Assembly (NCBI GenBank): GCA_933228895.1
Contig: OW121856.1
Span: 14,711,805 to 14,775,804 of the forward strand
Reading direction: 5' to 3'
DNA from: Platycnemis pennipes
Lineage: Eukaryota; Arthropoda; Insecta; Odonata; Platycnemididae
Length of the DNA stretch: 64,000 nucleotides
The notes under the pieces: generated by a model
What the model was told of the DNA's origin: nothing
Database searches by the model: none
Seen by the model: the letters and a program-made list of their open reading frames with translations, nothing else
Shown here: in pieces, positions 1 to 12,609 of the stretch
Position numbering within the stretch: the stretch's first letter is position 1
Layout of the letters: every line of letters starts with the position of its first letter
Translations under genes and position numbers: made by a program

Positions 1-2070
1 ATAGATACTTTGTAAATTTCCTCATAATTAAATGATAAATGCGCGGTCGTTTCTATTAGATTCTGACCGTATTTGAGATGACTAATCGCACTTTGCTTGA
101 ATAGAAACACTCGAAGTTCGAGCACTCTCATCCGAGAGAGAGCTTTTTCAATGTCCACGCTCCATTGGGATTGATACGCCAGAATCCTTTCTCCTGCGAT
201 CAATGCGTCGAGAATACGGTGGATGACTAAGAGCAGAAGAGGTATCAGAATTCTTGGCCATCTCAGAATGAGGAGAGCCAAAAAAATTGGGGATATCGCA
301 TAATAGCACTGTAAACGTGGAACCCATCTGGGAATGCGAGGGTGCATTTTTTTTGCATCAACGTCTCTTTCGGGTGATACTGGGCGTTATAATGGAGAGT
401 GCTTTAATGGAATATATTTGAGCTTTTTTCATTCCACCAATGAAGTAATGCCAGCATAAGTTTTTGAGGAAACTGTCACCATTTGTTCCCAATAGGGCTC
501 TCTACAATAGCGGGAACAGTGGAAATTCCGGCCTTGCTGCAGTTGCAGTAAAGCTTTATGGAGCACATTACATTCTCCTACTGTTATTACACTCATTGGT
601 ATTCTACGATGGCTCAAGCCCGCACTTTACGCATGCTTCTTTAGATTTTGTCCTTACTTCTCTCATATTCGACTCGTTCTTCCGATATATTGTAACGTAC
701 GGCCTGATAACGATCGTGCCAAGGAAGATGATATGGATATATGTAGTTAAGGAAACAAAATAAATAAACAAGTGAGAAAATCAAGTTTGTGGCTCATTAA
801 GGAGTATCGAAAATGTAAAAATAAATTTATGGAAGAAAGAAAAAATAGCGGAGGAGAAGTATATTGCATTATTTTTTTGGTGGAAGATCGAGAACCGATT
901 TAAAAAGAATATAGGGAGAGTATATTACAGGTTGAATCGAAAGTATCCATCCTGTTAAATATAACAATAATAACGTACCATGCAAGTTATGGAACTTTTG
1001 AAACATCGAGTCCTCTCAATAATCAAAACAATATGATTTCTTACAGAAAAGAGATCTGTTACTATCTCCCTCATTCTCATTGGTGCTTTCATTCGCACTA
1101 AAATTTTTAAAAGCAGGATATGCTAGTCAATATGATTTACTGTTCCCACGTCTACTACTGCGCTTCATTGGGTATATCAAAGTCTCCAGCTGTTAGATCA
1201 GCGCTTAAGGACATTTCCAACTCCTCTTGGCTCCCTAGGGCTGTTCATTATTCCCGTTCCAACAGCTTTAAGCCCGACCGCCACATTGACTATTCAGATC
1301 GCGAGTGGTGACGTAACCCGGACTGGGAGCCCTTTTGGATGAAAGAGGGAATTCCCAAAACGTTCGCTTAATTCCGTGAAATTTCACTAGAGGACCGGAG
1401 GCAAAACTCTCCCAACACTTGAGAGCTAATTTGCGTAACGACGAAGATGATTTTTTTGTCGAATCAAATAATCTTTCCTCAACTCGGAAAAATTCATTTT
1501 TCTCGAGTCGAATGAACCATTTATCCATCGTTAATCATGCGCAATCATGCTAACCTTTTGTGCATGCATACTACATGACGAAAGAACTTCAAATTCGATC
1601 CCACGAAATAGCAGCAGAATTTGCGTTTCGATAGAGACTATAATCCACACGAAACCCACTGGAAAAGCGTAGATAAATTGTTCTTCGTTAAATAATGTGC
1701 CAACTTCTTTCTGATCAAGGTTGCCATTCATACACAAGTTGCATAGTGATTGAATTTTCAATGATTTTTTCCTTTTTTGTTTTTTAAATATAAATCGGGC
1801 AGTTGGCCTCCATATTTCTCGTTTGTGCCAAAAAAAAAGGTTTAGTTCCAAAATTTAATATTTGTGTAAAAACTTCATTACTCTTTTTTTAATAAATGCG
1901 AATTAAGTACCACTCTTTCATATTTCTATTCATCATCTCATTTTTATGGATTTTATACAAATATAGATATTGCAATTGCAATACTAGTCTACCTTCTGAA
2001 CCCTCCATTTCCTCTCATGATAAGCTGTTGCATTCAATTATTAAAAACTTTTTTATTGTTGCTGCAACAG
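1..2070. other. No gene or repeat recognised
   Basis: The stretch is AT-rich. The short frames here have no recognisable motif and no paired splice signals that I can defend. Confidence 0.5.
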
Positions 2071-2072
2071 AG

Positions 2073-2342
2073 GGGATTGAGTTGGTGTGGTGGCTAGGGT
2101 ATACCCATACGATCAGCACGGGTTCGATTCCCGGCAGTGGTGGATTTTTCCATCCGTCGGATGGAACGTCAAGCTGTGGTCCCATTGAAATCGTTCAAAG
2201 TAGGCTCATACCGACGCCGGGTTTCTCTCCACCCTTCCTCCGTTCCCTGAAATGTTCATACTATTACCCAATCAGCCACCTAAATGCCGCAAATGACCTC
2301 AGCTGTCGGTCGCCTCCCCTGAATAACATAACTGTCATCACC
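2073..2342 (+). repeat. tRNA-derived SINE, copy 1 (internally deleted)
   Basis: The head looks like a tRNA, with a polymerase III A-box-like TGGTGTGGTGGCTAGG and a B box GGGTTCGATTCCC. The body matches the copy at 38862 (GTTTCTCTCCACCCTTCC, CTGAATAACATAAC) but lacks about 58 bp after the head. It supplies much of a 156-codon frame here that is not a gene. Confidence 0.8.
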
Positions 2343-2344
2343 GG

Positions 2345-4440
2345 CGACAGAACTTATAACGAGTAAAGCTTTTCATACAGTTGTAGACGGCTGGTAAAAT
2401 AAAATTTAACTCTGGAGAGGGGCGATAACATCTCACGATAAAAATTCAAAGCAAACCAGATTATGACGGCCTTCTATTTTTTAAAAGTGGCCGACTGCTT
2501 TAGCCTACGCGGAATAAAAATACGAACAGATTAAATCACAGAACAAGAGATTTTAGGCTCATTTTTTACCCGATAGTAATCAGAAGAATAATAGGTTTTC
2601 CAAGGAAGCATTGTTTGTTCTTTTGTTGCATATAATACGCAATTATTTATATTGAAACAGTTAAGTTTGTTTTATACTTGATTTCCGTGTCCCCATAAGT
2701 CTGCCATACAATGTCAACTCCAATCTGTAAATCGATACCCCATTTATTCTTTTCATCAAGTAAAGTGCCTATTATTTTTCCTTCACCAGGTATTTTTATA
2801 AATCTCTTGTTTAATGCATAATCGACTTTATTCTGTTTACTGAACATTTCTACGTAAATACAAAGAAATTAAGAGGTCGATTATGATCACGTACAGCTGA
2901 GAAAAGATATTTTATATTCCAACTCCACATTTATTTCAATATCAGTCATAAAATTAAGCAAATATCGCATAAAATAACAGGATGCTGTACAATGTACATA
3001 TAACGTAAATGGATTTTATTCCATAAAAATTATCCCAAATTCACGACAGTGAAAAATTTTAACTGAAACACTATGATTGAATATGAATTGTATCTTATTT
3101 TAAAACTATAAATTGGTTCCCTTAAGAAGCCAGAATTATTGCATACTACTTACAGCAGATGATGTAAAAAGCCCAAATTCGTTTTTTAAAGTTCTTATAT
3201 ATATATTTTTCATCGGTTGCGGAAAAATTAAGAATTTGCATATTTTATGAGAGAAATTGTACATTTAAAGGTCTCCATGGGAATTCAAGGACTTATTTTT
3301 ATTGCCTGTCCAATTATTCAGCGAAAGATATATATTTCAAAGCATTTAATTTTAATGGACATTATTATTCCTATTTTTATCAACAGCTATTTTTTTCTGT
3401 GAGTTATGTGAATGGAAATGATAATAAAACCTTCAAGGTAGTACTTTTAAACTGCTATTCCTTACGAAACCATTCGTTCAATTATAATGTAGTGTTAAAC
3501 CAGAGATTCAATGCAAATGAGTGAAAATTTCACACATTTTTAGATACATGAAGGCATTTCATTTTTCCATTTTTTCGTTAAAATCATGTCTTTGACGAAC
3601 CATGACGATGTGGTTTATGTGAAAAGAGTACGACACCATTCCCTTGATCTCTTGTGCGCGATATATAGGTATCTTTCATCGGCCACATATTTTTTCTAGG
3701 TCGTTTTGCGGAATTAAAATTCTTTATTTATCCGTATTGTATTAGGGTGGATAAAAGCAGTTATGTATTTACTAAGCATGAAATTATTAGCACCACAGTT
3801 TTTTTACGAATAATATATGAATAAAAACACGAATGAGAAAGCGTTGCTACATTTCCGTTGCTGATATAAAGATAAATAATGGTCACTTCGCTTGATGTCG
3901 AGCCAACCTTTAATGCGGCCTAGTAATTATTTCTGACTGACTAGATTAAATACTATATTCGTGGATGGATATTAAACTATGTTCATAATTTTTAGTGTTT
4001 TGTTGGTATTCGAATGTGCGCCATGTAGATTCTATGAAGTGCAAATAGGTGGCACTGCTGTATTCGGGTACGCACGGCACTTTCGCCGACGTGACCAGTC
4101 AGTCCGTATCCTGCCTCCATGGGGAGCGCAACTTGTATCCCCCATTATTTAATATATTCGTTACCATCGGAACTAATAGTCTTATCATTCGCCCACCCAC
4201 TGTTATCCTAACATATAGCACATAGCTAAGCAAATATCAAAAGGTTTTGCATAATGATAAATACGACCTCCCTTCATTGAATCTCAGTGCCACTCTGATA
4301 CACTCGAGCATTTGCGGGCCAGTACTTAAATTTTCCACAGTGAATCCGTGACTCTATTGCTCGTTAAAGAGTCGTCACATGGTCCTGGTTTAATAGCGTG
4401 GAAATTACTACATCCTCTCTTCCACGCTATAATAATACCG
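2345..4440. other. AT-rich, nothing recognised
   Basis: No coding frame with recognisable content and no repeat matched elsewhere in the window. Small AT-rich frames only. Confidence 0.5.
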
Positions 4441-4450
4441 TAGAGTAGAG

Positions 4451-4930
4451 GGTTCACCGCATAGGGCAAAGCTGTTATACGTTTAGGACGTAGTACTGGA
4501 GGATTTCCATAGATGGCGAGGGAAGAATTTTTCGCGTTACGTCACAAACGATATATATTGCTTCGATTATTTCGTTTACATAACACATGCTAAGGTTGTA
4601 GTTTTGTTATTTTATTATAATGGTGCGATATACTTTACCTAAAGTCAACAGTCTCATGGATAAGTTAACATTTCTCTCACTCTTAAAGCAAACGTATCAG
4701 GTTACAGGAGGGATTACTTGTTGTTTCATTAAAAACACGTAATCCACCGCCGCAAAGCAGAATACAAGAAACTCTCCATTGTACCGCTTATAACTCAATT
4801 ATATAAACGAAAGAGATGGAAGTGATACACATATCGTTTGTGATGTAACGCGAAAAATTCTTCCACCGCCATCTATGGATACCTTCCAGTACTAAATCCA
4901 ATACGCATAACCGTTTTGCCCGATGCGGTG
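4451..4930. mobile_element. MITE of a two-copy family, copy A
   Basis: The terminal inverted repeats begin GGTTCACCGCATAGGGCAAA and extend about 100 bp with mismatches, including CCATAGATGGCG and its complement near 4865. The internal part shares ACAGGAGGGATT and TTGTTTCATTAAAAAC with the copy near 40.5 kb. No transposase frame is present, so it is non-autonomous. Superfamily not assigned because I see no clear target duplication. Confidence 0.75.
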
Positions 4931-4934
4931 AGCA

Positions 4935-7770
4935 CTCTGTACATATTATGATAATCATGATATTTTCTCTTAGTTTTGGATTGATTTGCGAGGGACCTTG
5001 AATTCACTGTCAGATCAAAAACAGAAAAAATCACTAGTGTAAACACATAATATCCCGGGTGCTCAGTTGGAGGGAAAATCTTTTGATAATCGCAGAAAAT
5101 AAATCCTGCCCTGTCTCTGGGGGCACCAACTCGACGTTGAAACGGACGGCACTCGAGTGCGGTCACACGACACGAAGGAAGGCCTTAACCCTTGATAAGC
5201 AAGGTCGTCGTCCGGGACCCTTGACGGGCACCAGTTTACGCAGTTCGCGTGGAATATTAAATGAAAGAAAAATCCAAAAATACGGAATGGGGGAACATTT
5301 ACCTCGGAGGGACGGAACCCTTAAAGAGCCAGCGTAGGTACGGGGGCACGCACCCTGGGGGAACGTACCCTTTTGTGCCCCCGTCTCAATTGCTCCCCTT
5401 TTAATCTCTCCGATATCACCCCATTATCGACCAAGAAGCGGACTGCAAATCCAAACTGCTAATTGCCGAAAGAGGAACGACAGCTCTTGTTCCGCGATCC
5501 GTTAGAGGCGAACTCTAACGAGAAAAAAACCCTTTTCTGAGAACTCCGAGGACTAGATTCTCCAATTTCAAAAAAATAAAAGATGCAATGCGCACGGCTC
5601 TTCTGATAATCACTCGGTACTTATCAATCACGTCAGTTGACGTGTGTTCTCGTCAATCCCGGTATTGAACCGTTGGGGATTAGTGAAAAAAGTTGCGCTT
5701 TTAGCGACTCGATTTTCAATGAAAATCACCTCGCTCCGGAATACGCATGTGTCATCTTTCCTTTAAGAGGGGGAACGAATGAATGTGATTGCCGAATGAA
5801 CGTGCCATGGTTAGTCCTTACAAGTCGTTTAAAAACAGACAGTACCAAGTTAACAAATGAGCGCAAATTTTAATTAATACGCTAGAGACTCATATTTGAG
5901 GCCATACGGGTTCTCTTTTGCGTTTGCTAATTTCAATGACAATAGTTTCAGGGACGTTCATATCCACCTCTTTAGCTGTAAAATTGAAATCAATAAGTGT
6001 TGCGACAAAGAGAACCCTTAAGGCCTTAGAGAGAAGTCTCTACATCCCTACCCTCTTTCACGAGAATAAACACTAATTTACGTTCTAATTCATGAATCCT
6101 AATACGTAGTGCCGCTTTAAAGAGCGTTACAAACAACCGTCACTACAGTTTGTAAAGAAATTCATTGCAAGGGCGATGAGTCTATGCTTCTACCGGAGAT
6201 TTGGTCTTATGTTAGTCCTATCTTAAAATCTTTATCGTTCAGTTAGACCAATTATCGACTACAACATTTGACTATTTTTATTACTTGGGTTCTTTCAAAC
6301 AGTCCGAAATCGCATTAGGGAGAGATAATCTTACACGTTCTCTTTCCTTTGCATTCAACAAGCACCCAGCTTATTGATAAACTATAATATAATTCCATGG
6401 ATATACTTCTGTTTCCATTGCTTACCTTGCAGTCATAACTTTTTATTTGCGCTGTTTTCTTACATATTCACTGCATTTTCTGTGTGTTTAGTTACACTTT
6501 GTTTAATATATAATCATAATATTGTAGCTATACAAACTTATTACAATAATTATGTCACTAATATAAAGTTTTATCTTCCCATAAGTCAATACTGATTAAA
6601 ATTATTTGCTTTTTGAATACAACGGGCAATCCTTTACTTCTCACCCTAACCATTATTTCGTTTATACCTAAAGTTTTTTATGCCTAAATTCTTATAAAGT
6701 TTTTGGAAGCGCGATTCGGTAGTACTCTAATGTAACGTCATCCTGGATTGAAACTATATTTCCCATGCCGAGGCTTCTGGATTGGATCTCGATGAACGTG
6801 GAGGAAGGCCTCAAAATACCTCAATGAAACGTCAATACTTGTCAAAAATGGTGTGGAAAGCCCTTGAGCGGCATTCAATAATTATCCACATTATTAGGAC
6901 CCCAACTGATGCCTTTCATTCAACGGAACGAATGCTTGATCCCCGTCTCTCTCCATTACCCATACAATCTGAATGACTAAAAACTATAACGTCGCTTAAG
7001 GTGACAACAGAAGACAGTCGGAAAGCATGAGTGGTGACGGACCTCTCTTCTCAAATACCACATATTCTTTTATCAATTTGAATTACTGCCACACATACGA
7101 AATCGAGTATATCCTCTGTTATATAATTTGATTTGCAAGCTTTGGTACATAACTGTCACACTTTCATGACAATGATCGATTACTCTTCTATCTCTCTAAC
7201 GTCTGTGGCGCCAAGATTTAGAATGCGGAACCAATTACCATGCTCTGATTTCCGTTCCAATAATGATGTACATCGTTCCAATTCATAAATTAAACAAAGC
7301 CAAATTATAATGAGAGAACATAGTTATTTTGCTGATTAGTGTACGGAGATTCTCAGTTTAGATCTGGGTGATTACCCTGGCTACTATTTTTCACCGTATG
7401 TACCTTTCACTTACCCAACCAACAACATCTCGTCAATAGCATTTACGGTTCGTGACTAAAGGTAATATAAATCGACGATCATGCAATACACTAATTACAA
7501 TATTACTCACTCCAGGTCTTACTTCAGGACTTCTCTATCAAATATTGCTATTAAAATACAGCGGGACAGACACTATCAAGCCCTTGCAAAAGATGCCTGG
7601 TGGTATTAAATAAAAACAACGCGCATTCATTGTATATTCAATAGTTCAATTGGACGCTCAAAAATGCCCTAAAATTAACATTACCTACGCTGTTATTACC
7701 CTGGTAACTTCCTTTGACCTATTACTGTCTCTTATTTTACGAAAAAAAGGCATAATAAACCACAAATGTG
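4935..7770. other. No gene recognised; one small hairpin
   Basis: Mostly AT-rich. A GC-richer patch at about 5090-5400 holds a perfect 10-bp inverted repeat, ACGGGGGCAC at 5340-5349 and its complement at 5375-5384. I see no motif that identifies a gene. Confidence 0.45.
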
Positions 7771-7899
7771 TTTATCATGGTAACGAATAAAATAAAAACT
7801 TTTAGTCTATTCCACACTTTTTTTTTAATAACCGACCTAGGTTTCGACAAATTTTTGTCATTCTCAAGGTACCATGTATCTGAGTAACAGCCTTATATA

Positions 7900-8072
7900 T
7901 CAGGGCTATTCACAATCTCAAATTGTTCCGAAAAGTTCAATTTCAGCCCTTTGTTACACATATGTAAAATCTTGGGTTTAAAATCACTAAAATGACCCAT
8001 TTCACATTTAAATGTTTTGACAACCCAGATTTGTCTTTTTGGAACAATTTGAGATTGTGAATAGCCCGGATA
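7900..8072. mobile_element. Nested short inverted-repeat MITE
   Basis: GGGCTATTCACAATCTCAAA at the left end recurs as its complement at the right end (8040-8069), with about 38 bp of pairing. The element is about 170 bp and lies wholly inside the larger inverted-repeat element. Confidence 0.7.
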
Positions 8073-8094
8073 AAGAACGATTATATAGTGACTA

Positions 8095-8310
8095 TATGTT
8101 CCCTACCCACTCACCCCTCCTTAAAATCCCCCTTCCTAGCTGATTCATACCCATGCGACTCACTTTCAGCTAAGGTCACTTTCTTCCCTCCTTCCCTCCT
8201 CCCCCCCCTTCTCATTCACCTAACCTTCTCCCCCCTTCCCTTCTTAACCGTCATTTCCCGAATCCCCACTCATACCCCTCCTTTCTGCTTCTTTTCCCTC
8301 CCCCCCTAAC
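8095..8310. repeat. C/T-rich low-complexity stretch
   Basis: This is a strongly pyrimidine-biased + strand with runs such as CTCCCCCCCC. The 73-codon frame across it only reflects this bias. Confidence 0.7.
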
Positions 8311-8934
8311 GACCTGGTGGATATTTAAGGCTGTTACTCAGATACAAGTTACCTTGAGAATGACAAAAATTTGTCGAAACCTAGGTCGGTTATTAAAAAA
8401 AAAGTGTGGAATAGACTAAAAGTTTTTATTTTATTCGTCACCATGATAAATTTAACTAAATTCCACAAAGTGACGCATTCAATCCTATCTGATATACACA
8501 AATGTGTTTTTGCATAGCTATCAAATTTGAACTTTTTGATGCATTCTACTAATGTGCACACAATTTCTTTAGGAAAGCTATCCTTACATGCATACCAGAG
8601 TTTTAGCCGGCATTTCAAGGAAGGAAGGGGCTGTTAGCGCTGAGCGGAAATTTAAAATCGAATTACAACAAGAATAAAAAAATATGTAGTGGTAAGGAAA
8701 AGGGGAAAAAAACATATTTTGCATTAGAATTAGATGACTTAGATTTTATTCCCACGAGAACTATTCACCACAAAATGAAAAGAATATTTTTTTTATTTCC
8801 TCTCCACGAATAGATCTGCGTGTCGAAGAAGCCCTCGCTTTCCCTGCTTATTAGTCGGGCGTTCTCAATCGCATGGGGCAATTCTTTTGAATCCTTGGGT
8901 CCATTGATTCAGGAAAATGGAGATGACGATAGAT

Positions 8935-9012
8935 GCGGCCTTGGACGCTTTGAAATAGCGTGACCAGGCCTTCACCGCGGAGGCCAAGGGTTCAAATCCC
9001 TTGCCACTAAGG
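8935..9012 (+). repeat. tRNA-like SINE head remnant
   Basis: A good polymerase III B box (GGGTTCAAATCCC, 8988-9000) lies in a tRNA-sized segment. The cloverleaf does not close convincingly, so I call it a SINE or tRNA pseudogene rather than a tRNA gene. Confidence 0.4.
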
Positions 9013-9069
9013 TCGAATCGGAAGTAAGGGTTTATCGTCGAAGGAACGTTACAATGGCAGCACTGATGA

Positions 9070-10840
9070 AATCGATGATATCAGCAGCACAGACCATAAT
9101 GGCCCTTTTTTGTTGACATCATTGCTCACCCTGCGATTAGTATAAGATAACTCCACACTTTATTTCGTGAATATTCATGGGTAGAAATTTTCAGAACGCT
9201 CCAAAGTTTCCAGGGACAAATCGTTGGAAGGTTTCATTAACAAGTTTTTTAAACATATCCATACAAAAGAACACTGTTAGCAGGCAATTGCCTTATGGCA
9301 TGATGTGGTATGTTAGGCTCGTAAAAGATAAATAACGCATAAGCATTTTGAACTGGATGTGAAGATTTAGCATCCACATAACAAAACATCAAAATTACTC
9401 CGGACTGATTCCTTCATCCATTCCTAGACTGGGATTCCCACGGAAATTATACGGCTCTAAAAGGAAGCGCTTAAATGAAATGGATAGTTTAATTCATTCA
9501 AAAATAGAGCCAAATAAACTGCTCATACAATCATTTCCTTTGTTTCATAAAAATAAATTTCGAATGCATTTTCCATTTAAAGTATTCACCTGAAGGTATC
9601 CACCCTGTATTAGCAATTTATTCTAACGCAAGTTACCTGCAATCTGATAGACATTGCATGGAATTATTAGAGTCTTAATTAATCTTAGTTTACCCTTGAC
9701 CGAGGAATAACTTGCCATGGGTATAGAATCTTATAGATGTAATCAGAATAAAGCCCTCAGAAATATTTTATTTCACAGTTCGTTGCTGAATAGTTATATT
9801 TAAACAATCCCAATCGTATTTCAATTAAAATATCACAAACTAGGATTAAAAGCATCTTCAATAATATGCGTTAAGTAAATTTATTTACAAATTCGTGCGT
9901 TTGTAGTAGCATAGTTATTTAGGCCTTTCTCTTAACGATGTCGAAATTTAAAGTACAAAGGATGATTTTTTATTATTTCAAATGAACAAAACTTAAGCAA
10001 AGTATGATAAAGAATCTTACAGTTAAATAGATGGAGAAAAAAGTAAATGTTTTAAACAGTCAATAAGAATGCGTAATAGATAAGTCGTTTTAGGCAAATG
10101 TTATCATTGTATTTAAGATGGTCGTATGCATTTTTATTAGGATTTTCATTTCAAAATATTTAGTGCTAAAAAAATTTGAAAACTATTTCCAACAACTGTG
10201 TTCGCTCATTGAGAGTACATCAGTTTTCAAAACCGAGATTAAATGTATAAAGTTTCTTATGAGCTCCATCAATAGGTGTTTATGCAACATTTCCGAACAG
10301 TCATTCAAATATGGATGTTCCTCACAAACCTATTGATTTCATAAATTTTTTTGATTCATATAAAATCTTTTTCTACCCGCCTATAATACCACTGGTGTGC
10401 TTATATGGAATAAACGATTTGAGGCTCAGTTTGTCAAGGATATGGAAGTGAGGACGTTCAAGAAAAGAGCGATGATGGAGGATAAAATCGTAAATGTCCC
10501 AATTCAATCGAACCCAAGGCTTAGTTCCGTCCTTCGAAGGATATCTACTTCTCAAAGGGTGGCTCGACCATGGTTCATGCAAATAACGTGTCGATTTCCC
10601 TTTCGAATCGGGGATTTTCGTGTCGTGACGACAGATGCCACCGGCTGCATGCGAAAGAGGATCAATCATTCAGAGTCTAAAATGTTTGGACAATTCCGAG
10701 GCTGCGCAAACACCATCAATTTCCCACCTCCACCGATTTGCAACGCCCTTCACCCGACTACTTTAACCCAATTCGATATGCTTCCGAAAAAAAACCAATC
10801 ACAGATCCCTGAGGCTGTTTGCATACCCTCGATTCCACTC
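9070..10840. other. AT-rich, no gene assigned
   Basis: A 155-codon frame at 10397-10864 has no recognised domain, and its antisense is open too. I regard it as chance or old repeat. Otherwise nothing seen. Confidence 0.4.
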
Positions 10841-10846
10841 ATTTAT

Positions 10847-11451
10847 GCACCATTTTTGTTTTAATTTTAATCACATTATCCTTCTCTCAGTAGGGGTTTC
10901 GCAGGTTTTTCAAAGCACCATGCCAAATACACACAAGATTATTTCACCAAATTTTCAACTGTCATTTATGTACTATTTTTTTCTTAATTTTAATCACATT
11001 AAGCTTCTCTCAATAGGGTTTTCGCAGGTTTTTCACACCCTCCTTCATGTGTGGGTGTTTTCCTGCAGTGGGTTTTTTTTCCGTGATGGACATCAGCTAA
11101 TACCCTCACGTTTTTTCCCACAACTGTACATATCTTTTACACATACCTTTAATGCTATCATTTGCATCTTAATGATTTTATATGCTGTTTTTCTTATCAA
11201 AACCTTACATTCATATTTTTCATATTTTATAACTATATTAATTTTTTTCATTGTCATATCCTCTTCATTATTTTTCCCTCGTAATTTTAATTATTATTCT
11301 ACTGTAATTATATACATTTTTTTTGGGTATTTAGAACAACGTTTATATGAATATATATGCTATATTTCATGCATTGACGAGGGGTTAGACGGAAGAAGGG
11401 ACTTTTTCGTCTCAATCTCGCCCCAATAAAGACGCTATCTATCTATCTATC
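10847..11451 (+). mobile_element. Probable LINE 3' end with (TATC)n tail
   Basis: The stretch ends in CTCGCCCCAATAAAGACGC followed by a CTAT/TATC microsatellite (about 11431-11451), a common layout for 3' ends of arthropod non-LTR retrotransposons. Upstream are two about 70-bp direct repeats (10848-10915 and 10967-11035) sharing TTTTAATCACATTA and TTCGCAGGTTTTTCA. No reverse transcriptase segment is visible, so the upstream limit is uncertain. Confidence 0.5.
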
Positions 11452-12031
11452 TTTTCCACCAATGCCACGTTAAATAGTGACATACGGATGCTCAAATATG
11501 ACGATGAATCAGTATGACTGAAAATAAACCGACATACAGAATATTTAAAAACACGCGCAGCGTTCTCTTCCGTTTATTTGAACGTGACCTTAAGATAATC
11601 TGTGAAATTGGATTTTGGGGCGCAGTTGTATTAAAAAGGCCATATCACAAAGCTTGAAAAAGACCTTGAAAATTACTCAAGATATAAACCGTGAAACAAA
11701 GACTGCAATCTTCCATAAAAATAAAACATTTCTCGCCCATAATTAGGTTTAAATGTAATTACATCAACACCTTATGTTGGTGAGAGTGAAGTTCTCTCCA
11801 GGAAATGGTATAATTTAATGTATATTGCTGGTAGATTACCATAGGATATCCTGCACCCGAAAAACATTAAATTCTTCATCGCTCAATATTGGTGTTAATG
11901 CATTGAAACTTAAGTCGTGAATAATGTTTTGTTTACGTTTACATTCTTCTTCTCTTGATTAAATTCAAATTATTTACGATATTGATAAAATTATCCTAAT
12001 CGGTAATTTATATCATTATCATCAGTCAAAA

Positions 12032-12235
12032 AACCTAAGGATTTGGTGTTTTCCCGGCAAATAGACTGTACGAAGAGCTCTCGGGATCTCCACCAGGTCA
12101 GGAACTTGAGGTTTACCGACGTTTCGATGTCCGACTCGGCAATCGTCTTCATCGTATTCATCGTCATCCCTCTCTTCCTTCAAGTTCCTGACCTGGTGGA
12201 GATCCCGAGAACTCTTCATACAAAAATCCTAGGAT
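12032..12235. mobile_element. Foldback/MITE palindrome
   Basis: Arms at 12072-12110 and 12178-12217 pair over about 39 bp with one or two mismatches (CGGGATCTCCACCAGGTCAG in the left arm). Weaker pairing continues outward to about 12032 and 12235. The loop is about 68 bp. It abuts a LINE fragment. Confidence 0.75.
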
Positions 12236-12605
12236 TGGTTTGACGCAGCCCTCCACTCGATTCTTCTATCGGCCAACATCTTCATGTTAACGTAATTCCT
12301 CTCTTTCACATCCTTCACAACCTGTTCTATATAACTCATACCAGGCATGCCTTTTCCTTTCTTCCCGTTCACTTTTCCCTCGACGATTGTCTTCATCAGG
12401 GCATCGTGTCTCAAGATATGGCCGATTAAGTTGTCCCGTCTTCTTTTTAAGGTTTTCAGTAGATATCTATTTTCTCCCATGATAACCATTGTCGTCCAAA
12501 AAGACATTATCGATGAACCTATAGTTAGGAGGAGTCTTATATTCCCGATGATATTGTCACTTTTCCCTCGACGATTGTCTTCATCAGGACATCGTGTCTC
12601 TCACT
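12229..12605 (-). pseudogene. LINE reverse-transcriptase C-terminal fragment (LIGHILRH family)
   Basis: The minus strand encodes LKRRRDNLIGHILRHDALMK, then a Gly/Lys stretch, SYIEQVVKDVKERNYVNM and ADRRIEWRAA. This is the post-RT C-terminal part of a family widespread in arthropod genomes. No catalytic domain remains. About 45 bp (the segment encoding DDCLHQ-type sequence on the other strand) is repeated at 12556-12600, so the copy is rearranged. The 3' part of the element is at the lower coordinates, next to the foldback. Confidence 0.85.
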
Positions 12606-12609
12606 ACTA

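Larger units (their letters stand above)
7771..8450. mobile_element. MITE-like element with ~125-bp terminal inverted repeats
   Basis: 7771-7895 is the near-perfect reverse complement of 8330-8450. Shared landmarks are CCTAGGTTTCGACAAATTTT and the homopolymer A/T run. The interior holds a second inverted-repeat element (7900-8072) and a pyrimidine-rich stretch. No transposase frame. Confidence 0.8.

Noticed and set aside
1896..2366. 156-codon + frame
   Set aside because: Its second half is SINE sequence, and the first half has no recognisable domain.
10397..11429. Two consecutive + frames of 155 and 194 codons
   Set aside because: The first is also open in antisense and has no motif. The second is AT-rich LINE 3' sequence rich in Phe/Ile.
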